30,090 nucleotides of DNA from a virus: positions 1-30,090 of IMG/VR virus record IMGVR_UViG_3300042456_000517; one strand, 5' to 3'. The notes beneath the pieces are model-generated. The model was given only the letters and a program-made list of their open reading frames with translations. It did no database searches and was not told where the DNA came from. Position 1 is the stretch's first letter; every line of letters begins with the position of its first letter. This document shows positions 6,999 to 14,813 of the stretch, piece by piece. Position numbers and translations under genes: made by a program.

Positions 6999-7656
6999 AG
7001 AATCAGTTAGAATAGATGAACGACAACTTACATCTAAACAGATTGAATTATTAAATTTATTACAAAATAAAACAACCAAACTAGTCTTTATTTCTGGGCC
7101 AGCTGGAACTGCCAAAACATATACGTCAATATTAGCAGGTTTAACCTTATTGAATCATAAAAGGGTGAGTGAAATTATATATGTTAGAAGTATAGTTGAA
7201 AGCAGCGATAGTAAATTAGGATTTTTGCCTGGTGAAATGGATGAAAAAATGAGTCCATATATCCAACCATTGATAGACAAATTAGAAGAATTGTTGCCAA
7301 AACACGATATTGATAAATTGAAAAAAGAGGAACGTATTCACGGATTCCCAATCAATTTTTTACGTGGTTTAAGTTGGAATGCTAAATGTATCGTAGCAGA
7401 TGAAGCTCAGAATATGAGTAAAAAAGAACTAATAACATTGATCACACGTGTGGGTGAATTCAGTAAGTTATTTATCTGTGGCGATCCAGATCAAAGTGAT
7501 ATCAACGGTAAAAGTGGATTTGTGCCAATGATGAATGTTTTCGACGATGAAGAAAGTAGAAATAATGGAATTTATGTATTCAAATTTGATGAAGACGACA
7601 TTGTTCGGAGTGGTTTAGTAAAATTTATATTAAAAAAACTAAAAAACGTTAGTTGA
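6946..7656 (+). CDS. phoH: PhoH-like ATPase
   Basis: PhoH proteins are P-loop ATPases related to the SF1 helicase core and are common auxiliary genes of large lytic phages; their role in infection is not settled. Here the 236 residues contain Walker A GPAGTAKT (51-58), a YVRSIVES segment, Walker B with the box IVADEAQN (about 148-155) and the sensor-like GDPDQSD (about 179-185). Length is normal for a phage PhoH core. A basic 20-residue N-terminal tail overlaps the upstream gene, so the exact start is uncertain, but no other ATG is available before Walker A. The next gene begins 20 nt downstream, which suggests read-through into the fibre genes. Confidence 0.93.
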   Translation: MNKKKDTSPKVHQNEKIKESVRIDERQLTSKQIELLNLLQNKTTKLVFISGPAGTAKTYTSILAGLTLLNHKRVSEIIYVRSIVESSDSKLGFLPGEMDEKMSPYIQPLIDKLEELLPKHDIDKLKKEERIHGFPINFLRGLSWNAKCIVADEAQNMSKKELITLITRVGEFSKLFICGDPDQSDINGKSGFVPMMNVFDDEESRNNGIYVFKFDEDDIVRSGLVKFILKKLKNVS

Positions 7657-7676
7657 TTAATAATTATTAATATAAT

Positions 7677-10103
7677 ATGGCGATAGTATCCAATCAAGGT
7701 AGGACCGTTCCCGAATTACCAACATTAACATCTGGTAATATTGGCGACAATGATTATTTAATCATACAAAGTGTGAGTAGCAACTCAACTAAAAAATCTA
7801 CTGTCAATAGTTTTGTACAAAAGACCGGCGATCTTTTAACGTCGTTTGATAGTTTAAATTTTACAGGTCCAAATAACAGATACATAGGTTCATTCAGAAG
7901 TTTTGAAGGTGATAACTATTCCGTCATAAGTCAAAATGTACCAAATGTATTTAAAAGAGCCATAGTAAGCGATTATCTTACTATTGGATATAATCCATCC
8001 GCGCCAACCTTTTTGGGAATCTATGCAAAGACAATAGATGTTAATCAAGCAACTGGCGGTGGTGGTAATATTACGTTTACTGGAAATTCTATAAATAGTC
8101 AAATAACAATGCTTGACTATTCAAATGGATTGGTTCTTGAAAATACACCTTTTAAACTTGAACAAATTACAGCTAGTGCGGGTATAACAGGCAGTTTAAA
8201 AGGACGTTTATTAGGCAATGTAACGATTGGCACAGGTAAAAGTTCATTTAACAATGTAGACGTAAATAATAATTTATATGCTGTAAATGCCGAGGTAAAC
8301 AACGTTACTATAAGTTCTGGTGTAATTGAAAACGTTACTATTAACAATTCTACAATTGGAACAATTTTACCGAGGATTATATCAGGGTCAAAGATATATT
8401 CCGTAAATGGATTTTCAGGAGTATTTTCTGGCAGTGGTAATATTTCAATGACGGGTAGTTTAAAAGGCAAATTAAGAGGCAATGTAACATCTACAACAGG
8501 CACAAGTGATTTTAACAATATATCAGCTGCTAGTATATATTCTAGTGTGTATATTGAATCCCCATTATTTGTAGGCACATCCAGTTATTCTTACAACGGA
8601 TTGGGTGAGTTATCATCTTTATCAAGTAGCTATGCACAAACTTCAAGTATGTGTATGTCAACCACAGCAGATTCAGCTTCATATTTGAATTGGTCTAATT
8701 TAAGATCAAACGGCACAGCTAGTTATTCATATAATGGCAATTTAAAATATTCTTCTTTTTCAAGTAGTTACGCACGTACTTCAAGTAAAGCTATAAGTGG
8801 TAGTTATTCTACTAGAACCACTAGCGCTTCATACGCATTGCGAGCTTCAACGGTTCTTGGAACAGTTGATAATGCTTTATACGCCATAGCAGCTGATTCA
8901 TCAACTACTTCATTAACATCCTCTTATTTATTAAAAGGATCTTTAAATAGTTCAAGTGCTGTACCATATTTTTTCGGTAATAGATTAACAACATCCCCAC
9001 TATTTTATAAAAATGAGTCTGGACAAATTAATTTTTATATATCAGCTTCCGCTAAATATGCACAATCTAATTTGACAGTGGTCAATAGAGGATCTGGTAT
9101 ATATAGTTCAGCTGCGTTTGTATTACAAAATAAAAACAGATCAACCGGTTATCCAAACCAAGATCAATGGTTTATATCATCTGTTACTAGTGGTAGTTTG
9201 ACATTGAGTATTACCACAGGATCCTATCATCTTAAAAATAGTACCATTACAACAAGAATATCGGATACACCTTTATCGGGTGGTATATCAGGTGGCGGAA
9301 GTTGGAATGGTGTATCTGGCACAGCAGGTGTAATGGTTGCACTTAAACAAGTACGCAATGGTTTTTACTTCTGGCCATATATCCAGTCAGATTCAGCTGC
9401 GAGAGATGGTTCAGTTGGTATAGGCGTACAACCTCCAGCAGAGCCAACTGGTTCTATAGACAAGTATTTACGTGCTAAGTTGCAAATTAGAATGTTTAGT
9501 GGTAGTAATCAAGCAGCGAACGTTGCTGGATCAGTATTAGCTGGTAAATTTGTTGGCGGAGCACCAGTTGGTGTAGAAAATAAACAAACCGCAATATTGG
9601 TACAATATGGATCAAGTAGTTTTGCAAATACATTTTATGTATCCAGTAGCGGTGATATGCGTGCGTATGGATCTATCAGTGGTAGCAAGATGTATTCATA
9701 TGGAAGTATCAAAGTTGATAATGGTTCGTATATTTCCAAAACAGATAGTGCTATTATAACTGGATCTTTTAAAGGCAATTATCAAAAAGATTATACAACT
9801 GTAAGTGCTACTATTGCAGCTGCAACAACTAATTTGAGTTTTGATGATTATGATATGATTTATCTAACGGCTACAGCCGCTCAAACATTTAATGTAAATC
9901 TCACACAGAAGAAAGTGTGTTATTTATATTTCTATAATAATAGTGGCGGTACATCATTTATCTGGCAAACCGGTACTACCAATTCTTTAAAGTGGCCAAG
10001 TGGTGCAGCGTCAAATCCATCAAATGGATCCAGAGATCTATATTCCATCATATTGATGGGCAGTGAAATTCTTATAAATAAGATCGCAGCTTCTTACTCT
10101 TAA
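7677..10103 (+). CDS. Tail fibre / receptor-binding-type protein
   Basis: An 808-residue fibrous virion protein. Residues 1-50 carry the fibre N-terminal pattern (VPELPTLTSGNIGDNDYLII followed by KKSTVNSFV) seen in the next two genes. From 150 to 270 there are GSLKGRLLGNVT-type strand repeats, and from 300 to 420 there are 'SSYA-TSS' repeats typical of trimeric beta-structured fibre shafts. Gly- and Ser-rich globular segments follow, and residues 700-808 form a beta-rich tip domain (SFIWQTGTTNSLKWPSG). No enzymatic motif is seen. It most likely binds the host surface. The upstream sequence is AT-rich without Shine-Dalgarno. Confidence 0.75.
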   Translation: MAIVSNQGRTVPELPTLTSGNIGDNDYLIIQSVSSNSTKKSTVNSFVQKTGDLLTSFDSLNFTGPNNRYIGSFRSFEGDNYSVISQNVPNVFKRAIVSDYLTIGYNPSAPTFLGIYAKTIDVNQATGGGGNITFTGNSINSQITMLDYSNGLVLENTPFKLEQITASAGITGSLKGRLLGNVTIGTGKSSFNNVDVNNNLYAVNAEVNNVTISSGVIENVTINNSTIGTILPRIISGSKIYSVNGFSGVFSGSGNISMTGSLKGKLRGNVTSTTGTSDFNNISAASIYSSVYIESPLFVGTSSYSYNGLGELSSLSSSYAQTSSMCMSTTADSASYLNWSNLRSNGTASYSYNGNLKYSSFSSSYARTSSKAISGSYSTRTTSASYALRASTVLGTVDNALYAIAADSSTTSLTSSYLLKGSLNSSSAVPYFFGNRLTTSPLFYKNESGQINFYISASAKYAQSNLTVVNRGSGIYSSAAFVLQNKNRSTGYPNQDQWFISSVTSGSLTLSITTGSYHLKNSTITTRISDTPLSGGISGGGSWNGVSGTAGVMVALKQVRNGFYFWPYIQSDSAARDGSVGIGVQPPAEPTGSIDKYLRAKLQIRMFSGSNQAANVAGSVLAGKFVGGAPVGVENKQTAILVQYGSSSFANTFYVSSSGDMRAYGSISGSKMYSYGSIKVDNGSYISKTDSAIITGSFKGNYQKDYTTVSATIAAATTNLSFDDYDMIYLTATAAQTFNVNLTQKKVCYLYFYNNSGGTSFIWQTGTTNSLKWPSGAASNPSNGSRDLYSIILMGSEILINKIAASYS
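8583..8788 (+). repeat. Internal duplication in the fibre shaft
   Basis: A segment of about 70 nt starting at 8583 is repeated at 8721, an offset of 138 nt (46 codons). At protein level SYSYNGLGELSSLSSSYAQT corresponds to SYSYNGNLKYSSFSSSYART. Divergence is at silent and replacement sites, so it is an old shaft repeat and not an assembly artefact. Confidence 0.75.
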
Positions 10104-10110
10104 TACTTTA

Positions 10111-10118
10111 TATTTATA
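10111..10118 (+). promoter_or_regulatory. TATTTATA motif before gene 10123
   Basis: Exact TATTTATA ends 4 nt before ATG 10123, in the 19-nt gap after the long fibre gene. It is the same octamer found before genes 758, 14814 and 17405 and a candidate phage late promoter element. Confidence 0.4.
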
Positions 10119-10122
10119 AAAT

Positions 10123-10665
10123 ATGTCAACGCCGTGTAACAGTTTAAATGTTCAATTAATAAAAGTCAGTGATCTTGCGAGCTATAATAATATAAAAGCC
10201 GCAGACCAATTGATGCTTATTGAAAATACAGGTGGTTCAAAATATTCTAGAAAATCCACTTTATCAGATTTAAAAGATTATGTTAATTCAGATGGTATAT
10301 CTGGTTATACAACGTCTTTATTTAACACCACAACAGACTTGAATAATATTTATACATATTCGTTGGGAAATGTATTTTCTTTTTCGCATGGTTTTTCTTC
10401 AACACCATCTTTAGTAAGAGTAGTTTTACAATGCGCAGCTAATGATGGTAGATTTGTTATAAACCAAGAAGTTGATGTAACTTCATTTTTTAATAATGAA
10501 ACAAAACCAATATGTAGTGTTGTTTCACGTTCAAGTAATATATTAGTAATAGTACCCACTTTCACTAGTATTACCACATATGATTACAATAGTAGTACTA
10601 GTGTAATATCGCAATATAACATCGATACGTCAAAGTGGTATATTAAAATTTACGCCTGGAAGTAA
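10123..10665 (+). CDS. Short fibre-related virion protein
   Basis: A 180-residue protein. The N-terminus (IKVSDLASYNNIKAADQLML followed by YSRKSTLSDLKDYV) matches the fibre adaptor pattern of the neighbouring genes and is closest to the next gene. Residues 70-180 form a single beta-rich domain ending in WYIKIYAWK, resembling a small beta sandwich tip. It therefore looks like a short tail fibre or a fibre-cap subunit that docks to the same site as its neighbours. No membrane or signal segment. The next gene starts 2 nt later. Confidence 0.6.
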   Translation: MSTPCNSLNVQLIKVSDLASYNNIKAADQLMLIENTGGSKYSRKSTLSDLKDYVNSDGISGYTTSLFNTTTDLNNIYTYSLGNVFSFSHGFSSTPSLVRVVLQCAANDGRFVINQEVDVTSFFNNETKPICSVVSRSSNILVIVPTFTSITTYDYNSSTSVISQYNIDTSKWYIKIYAWK

Positions 10666-10667
10666 TT

Positions 10668-12158
10668 ATGTCAACTACCTGCAATTTAATACAACAAATA
10701 AAAGTTAGTGATCTTGTAAGATACAACACATTAACAGCTAAGGATTTAATTTTAACAATTGAATCTGGATCATCCAATAACTTGTACTCTCGAAAAAGTA
10801 CATTTGGCGATATAGTTACATTTTTATCAGATGTTACGGGATCTTACACAGGAAGTTTTTCTGGATCCGCAAAAACATTAAAAGGTATTTTTACTGGTAG
10901 TTTTACAGGCAGTTTTAAAGGAAAACATTCAGGTAGTTTTAGTGGAAATTTTAATGGCCGTAATACAGGTAGTTTCACAGGCAGTTTTAAAGGATTAACT
11001 ACAGGTAAATCCCAAACATCTGGATCGTTGAGTGGTAGTTTTAACGGTTACATATTAACTAAAAAAGCAAATGCTAGTGGTAGTTTTAGTGGAAGTTTGT
11101 ATGGAACTATAATTAGTAAAAATTCAAAACTAACAGGTAGTTTCAGTGGAATTTCAAAAGGACAATTTTCAGGAAGTGTTTCAGCTAGTATAAAAGGTTA
11201 CATCAGCGCTTCAAATCATTATAATGCCAATAGAAAAGTAGCATTTTATGGCACAGCTAGTTGTGCTAAAACCGCATCTTATTCTTTAAATTCAGGTGGA
11301 AATATAACAGGTACAGGTACTACAAATCAATTTTCATATTGGTCAGGAACAAGTGCATTGGGTTCTACTAATTATCTTGTAAGAAATAGTACTATTAATA
11401 ATTTAGGTAGTATGGCAGCTGGCAGAGTAACTGCGAATAATCCTCTGCAATTTTCTACTGCTGGCGAACAAATTATTCAACATTCGGCATCTGGACAATC
11501 GGTCTCTGGATTAGGATTACAAACTTCTAATAATTATTTAAGAACAACTGCTAATTTTGCAATTTATTATTCAGGATCTCATATAAATACATCAGCGTTA
11601 CCAGGCAAAGATGTAATTTGGCAGTCTGGTAAATCAGGATGGGGAATATTAGGCGCAAGACAAAGACTATTAAGTGTGGGTAACATAGTAAGTTCTGATA
11701 ATGTAAATGCTCAATTACATTTACATTTAAGTGGATCCACTGGTTGGCCAACAGGTTACAACCCAAATACCAATGTATTTCTAATTACATCAGGTAGCAA
11801 TCAAACAAAATTGTTACGTGTAAGTGGCAGTGGTCAATTGGACGTGAGAGGTGATATAGTTGCACTTTCAACATTCGCTTCGTCCGATATAAGACTCAAA
11901 GACAATATCAAAACTATAGAAAATGCTTTATCTAAAGTTAATCAAATACGTCCAATAGAATTTAATTGGAAGTCAAATGGAAAACAAGACTTTGGTGTTA
12001 TTGCTCAACAAATTGAAGAATTGTATCCTGATTTAGTAACTGAAAATCTTGAAGGATATAAAGTTGTAAAATATAATCCACTTATCGCATTGTTATTAAA
12101 ATCTATTCAAGAACTACACAAAGAAGTTCAAGAACTAAAAAATAAGATCGAATCTTAA
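10668..12158 (+). CDS. Tail fibre with C-terminal S74 chaperone domain
   Basis: A 496-residue fibre. Residues 1-50 are the adaptor (IKVSDLVRYNTLTAKDLIL followed by YSRKSTFGDI). Residues 57-177 are a GSFxG repeat shaft. Residues 200-395 are a Gly/Ser-rich beta segment. From about 402 the motif ASSDIRLKDNIKTI starts a peptidase S74 intramolecular chaperone, which trimerises the fibre and in known cases cuts itself off at the conserved Ser (here S405/S406 beside D407). The chaperone continues with FNWKSNGKQDFGVIAQQIEE and ends in a coiled coil (LLLKSIQELHKEVQELKN). The S74 end and length are typical. The mature fibre would lack the last 90 residues if cleavage occurs. Confidence 0.88.
   Translation: MSTTCNLIQQIKVSDLVRYNTLTAKDLILTIESGSSNNLYSRKSTFGDIVTFLSDVTGSYTGSFSGSAKTLKGIFTGSFTGSFKGKHSGSFSGNFNGRNTGSFTGSFKGLTTGKSQTSGSLSGSFNGYILTKKANASGSFSGSLYGTIISKNSKLTGSFSGISKGQFSGSVSASIKGYISASNHYNANRKVAFYGTASCAKTASYSLNSGGNITGTGTTNQFSYWSGTSALGSTNYLVRNSTINNLGSMAAGRVTANNPLQFSTAGEQIIQHSASGQSVSGLGLQTSNNYLRTTANFAIYYSGSHINTSALPGKDVIWQSGKSGWGILGARQRLLSVGNIVSSDNVNAQLHLHLSGSTGWPTGYNPNTNVFLITSGSNQTKLLRVSGSGQLDVRGDIVALSTFASSDIRLKDNIKTIENALSKVNQIRPIEFNWKSNGKQDFGVIAQQIEELYPDLVTENLEGYKVVKYNPLIALLLKSIQELHKEVQELKNKIES
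10838..11200 (+). repeat. GSFxG coding repeat
   Basis: A degenerate 12-bp pattern (GGTAGTTTTACA-like) encodes Gly-Ser-Phe-x units, densest at 10890-11000 where TGSFTGSFKGK-type doublets occur. Similar units are found in the genes at 7677 and 23556. Unit divergence is high, so this is protein-level periodicity, not a fresh DNA expansion. Confidence 0.7.
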
Positions 12159-12172
12159 TATATATAGGATAT

Positions 12173-14119
12173 ATGCCTGTCAATATATTAAACAGATCTG
12201 GTCCATTGAGTTTCAAAAGTGAAACAAATAATAGCGAAAATCTTTCGATCAACAGTTTATTAAGCAACGTTTATAATCCAGGCTCAAATAATTTTTCTAT
12301 ATCGCAAAGTTATTACCAATTGCAAAATAGAATTGGCAATTCAAACTCTGATTCAAGTACGATTAATATTACAAAACCTTTAGGAGTTGGATTCATAAAT
12401 AAAGACAATCGGCGACCAATAAAGTTTAGTGAATTTTATGGTGCTTCTTATATAAGTAGTTCTTTCAGTGTAGCTGCTTCTACTGGTGTCGCTACTGTTA
12501 AAATTTACTCGCCAAGTGTAGTACAAAATAATAACTTTTTGACTAATAATATACAAGACAAAGTTTATCAATACACACTATATTCTAAGTCAGATGTCGT
12601 TACACCTATTGTAGATTCTGGGTGGAATAAGATGTTTTCTTACGCTAAATCAGGTGATAACATTGAATCATTTTATAATTTAGTTAATACAAACGCATAT
12701 AAATTGGTTTGTAAGGATTGTTTGTCAAATGCGTTTACATCTAGTATGTTTATAGGCACTTGTACAAGTACGGTTATTGATAATACAACCTATACATACA
12801 CAATATCCGATGTAGATTTACCTACAGCAAGTTCTTTGTTGTTCCAGAAAATAAATAATGATAAAACTACCAATGGGTATACGAATACAAAGATAACAGA
12901 TTTGTCTACCACATTGAATAACTTAAATAGTTTATTGCCGAATCCAAACATTACAACTTATAAATCGAGTGGACAACTTTTGCCAGTTATATCATATAAA
13001 GACAATTTAGGATATACTAGAACGTTGACCTTCGCTGGATTGATTTTACAAAAATCAACCACCCCTGATGGTCCACTTGGATATTTTTATACTGGATTGG
13101 TAACAGCTACTAGCTTAGGCGGAACAAATCCTACATACCAATACTCGTTTGAAAATACATCAACATTTGGTCAAATTACACTTTACATTTTAGGTGATCA
13201 AGATTCAACTACCTCAACGTGTACGGCACTACCAACACTAGTTGGTAATTTTCCAACCAATATTTCATTTACAGGCCCAAGATGTGGTTACTTGGATTGC
13301 GGAGATGGTTATACTCAACCAGTTTGTAATCCAACTACAACTACACAAATAAAACACAGTGGTAGTTTCATAATGACAAATAATAACAATGCGGAGTTAT
13401 TAGCTACTATCAGTCCTACTTGGACTAACTTAGATGGAACTGCTTTAAATTCGTTAATTAGTACCGTTGATTTTACTCCAACTGGGATGTTTTCTATTTC
13501 AGCTAACAGTACACGTAAAATTAACATTGGTTTTGGGATTTCTAATTATCAAAATACACTTCAGCCAAAAACCTTTACTGCTAAAGGTTCGGTTAGTCTA
13601 ACCTTACCACCAGGATATTCACCGCAATCACAGAATTGTGAAATTATAGCTAGTTTTGATAAAAATTCATGCGTTATTTCTCCGGTAACACCCACTGTAG
13701 TTACGCCTGTAACAAGTAATTTAGGATGTGTAAATTACAATTCCAATATGTTGGAAAGTTGGACGCAGATAAAATCTGGTACCGTGGTAATAATTGCCTA
13801 TAAAACTGGTACATCGGCTGATAAAACTTTTGCGAAGGCGGTTGTCAATGCTTTACCAAATACAGAATGTACATTACCTACAACTATATCCCAAGATGGA
13901 TATACCATTAATATTTCTTGGACAGTAGATCCAGCTGGCGATCAGTCATATGATTGTACATCTGGACAATTTTCAGGCACTTATACAGTTGTAACAAGCA
14001 ATGCTATATTAGGAAATGCAAAGTTTTATATCTTATTTTTGAGAAGAAATAATAATAATCCAAATGCTGAAAATTACATCAATTTATGCCAAACAGGCGG
14101 AGTTTCGTCTGTTGGATAA
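12173..14119 (+). CDS. Large beta-rich virion adhesin-like protein
   Basis: A 648-residue protein not assigned to a named family. The N-terminal 90 residues end in NRRPIKFSEFYGASY, similar to the '(S)xFYG' segment common in phage surface proteins. The rest is Ser/Thr/Asn-rich beta structure. Cys pairs appear mid-protein (VCKDC and CGYLDCGDGYTQPVC), and residues about 390-500 look like an Ig-like sandwich (GSFIMTNNNNAELLATI, then AKGSVSLTLPPGYS). A second sandwich follows. AGGA 4-5 nt before the ATG is a possible ribosome site. It closes the fibre gene run, and the HSP20 promoter begins 7 nt after its stop. A decoration or receptor-binding role is inferred from context. Confidence 0.6.
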   Translation: MPVNILNRSGPLSFKSETNNSENLSINSLLSNVYNPGSNNFSISQSYYQLQNRIGNSNSDSSTINITKPLGVGFINKDNRRPIKFSEFYGASYISSSFSVAASTGVATVKIYSPSVVQNNNFLTNNIQDKVYQYTLYSKSDVVTPIVDSGWNKMFSYAKSGDNIESFYNLVNTNAYKLVCKDCLSNAFTSSMFIGTCTSTVIDNTTYTYTISDVDLPTASSLLFQKINNDKTTNGYTNTKITDLSTTLNNLNSLLPNPNITTYKSSGQLLPVISYKDNLGYTRTLTFAGLILQKSTTPDGPLGYFYTGLVTATSLGGTNPTYQYSFENTSTFGQITLYILGDQDSTTSTCTALPTLVGNFPTNISFTGPRCGYLDCGDGYTQPVCNPTTTTQIKHSGSFIMTNNNNAELLATISPTWTNLDGTALNSLISTVDFTPTGMFSISANSTRKINIGFGISNYQNTLQPKTFTAKGSVSLTLPPGYSPQSQNCEIIASFDKNSCVISPVTPTVVTPVTSNLGCVNYNSNMLESWTQIKSGTVVIIAYKTGTSADKTFAKAVVNALPNTECTLPTTISQDGYTINISWTVDPAGDQSYDCTSGQFSGTYTVVTSNAILGNAKFYILFLRRNNNNPNAENYINLCQTGGVSSVG

Positions 14120-14125
14120 AAAATA

Positions 14126-14154
14126 TTGACATTTTTCAGAAGTTCGTTTATATA
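14126..14154 (+). promoter_or_regulatory. Host-type promoter of the HSP20 gene
   Basis: TTGACA (14126-14131), 17-nt spacer, TATATA (14149-14154). It starts 7 nt after the fibre-region stop codon. Predicted start of transcription is near 14161, giving a leader of about 90 nt, so HSP20 is its own unit inside the late structural region. Confidence 0.75.
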
Positions 14155-14160
14155 TATTTT

Positions 14161-14236
14161 TAGATAGTACGTGTGTATTATCTACTATAGTGCTCGAGTG
14201 AGGCTATTAGGTTAATAAGTTCAATTGAATTATTAA
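14161..14236 (+). promoter_or_regulatory. Three-hairpin 5' leader of the HSP20 mRNA
   Basis: Three consecutive stem-loops fill the leader. Hairpin 1: TAGATAGTAC (14161-14170) with GTATTATCTA (14175-14184), loop GTGT. Hairpin 2: CTATAG (14185-14190) with CTATTAG (14204-14210), one bulge, inner CTC/GAG. Hairpin 3: TTAATAA-g-TTC (14212-14222) with GAA-TTATTAA (14227-14236), loop AATT. The Shine-Dalgarno AGAAAGG (14238-14244) comes directly after hairpin 3. Small heat-shock genes often carry RNA thermometers, but here the SD is beside and not inside the last stem. Confidence 0.5.
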
Positions 14237-14251
14237 AAGAAAGGTAAATAT

Positions 14252-14734
14252 ATGTCAGTAATTAAATATAGTCCGTTTGCATTACGTCACGTTGATCGTG
14301 ATGAGTTTTTAACGCCATTTGACCGTGTATTCGATGAAGTATTCGCGGCACATTTCCCAGAATTAAATAAAGAATTGGGAGTTGGTTTCTTTGAAAAACA
14401 AAGTTATCCACGTGTAGACGTTGTTGATTACAATGATCGAGTGGAAATTCTAGCAGAGATTCCTGGTCTCTCTAAAGAAGATGTTTCAGTTGATGTACAA
14501 GAAAATGTTCTTACTATTAGTGGTCAAAAGATTAAAAAGATTGATGATAGGGAATTTACAGGAAAGTATATTCGTAGAGAATTAAAACATAGCAATTTCA
14601 AACGAAGTTTTACATTAGGTGATCAAATTGATCGCAGAAATCCATCCGCAAAATTTGAAAATGGGTTGTTAAAGGTTACATTGTCAAAGATCAAACCTAC
14701 AATTCCAGAAACCAAAAAAATAAAGATTGAGTAA
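14252..14734 (+). CDS. HSP20-family small heat-shock protein
   Basis: Small heat-shock proteins hold unfolding proteins in solution without ATP. This 160-residue protein has the usual layout: a variable N-terminus with FDRVFDEVFAAHFPEL, an alpha-crystallin domain at about 51-145 (YPRVDVVDYNDRVEILAEIP, PGLSKEDVSVDV, ENVLTISGQK, and the A-x-x-x-n-G-L-L signature as AKFENGLLKVTL), and a C-terminal IKI (157-159) matching the IxI motif that links oligomers. All expected parts are intact. Unlike most neighbours it has a strong Shine-Dalgarno 7 nt before ATG, a promoter and a terminator of its own. HSP20 genes are known in large aquatic phages, where they may assist virion folding or host stress tolerance. 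Confidence 0.95.
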   Translation: MSVIKYSPFALRHVDRDEFLTPFDRVFDEVFAAHFPELNKELGVGFFEKQSYPRVDVVDYNDRVEILAEIPGLSKEDVSVDVQENVLTISGQKIKKIDDREFTGKYIRRELKHSNFKRSFTLGDQIDRRNPSAKFENGLLKVTLSKIKPTIPETKKIKIE

Positions 14735-14760
14735 TATTCATATTCAATCAAGGTTATATT

Positions 14761-14797
14761 AAACCCCGTTCATTTAATTGGATGGGGTTTTTATTTT
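14761..14797 (+). terminator. Intrinsic terminator after HSP20
   Basis: AAACCCC (14761-14767) pairs with GGGGTTT (14784-14790), with the stem extended inward by weaker pairs to CA/TG, followed by TTATTTT. It isolates the HSP20 unit. The next gene's TATTTATA motif begins at 14803. Confidence 0.88.
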
Positions 14798-14802
14798 GTA
14801 GA

Positions 14803-14810
14803 TATTTATA
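14803..14810 (+). promoter_or_regulatory. TATTTATA motif before gene 14814
   Basis: Exact TATTTATA ends 3 nt before ATG 14814 and begins 13 nt after the HSP20 terminator stem. Because the terminator should block read-through, a promoter is needed in the remaining 20 nt, and this motif is the only candidate. Confidence 0.5.
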
Positions 14811-14813
14811 GAT

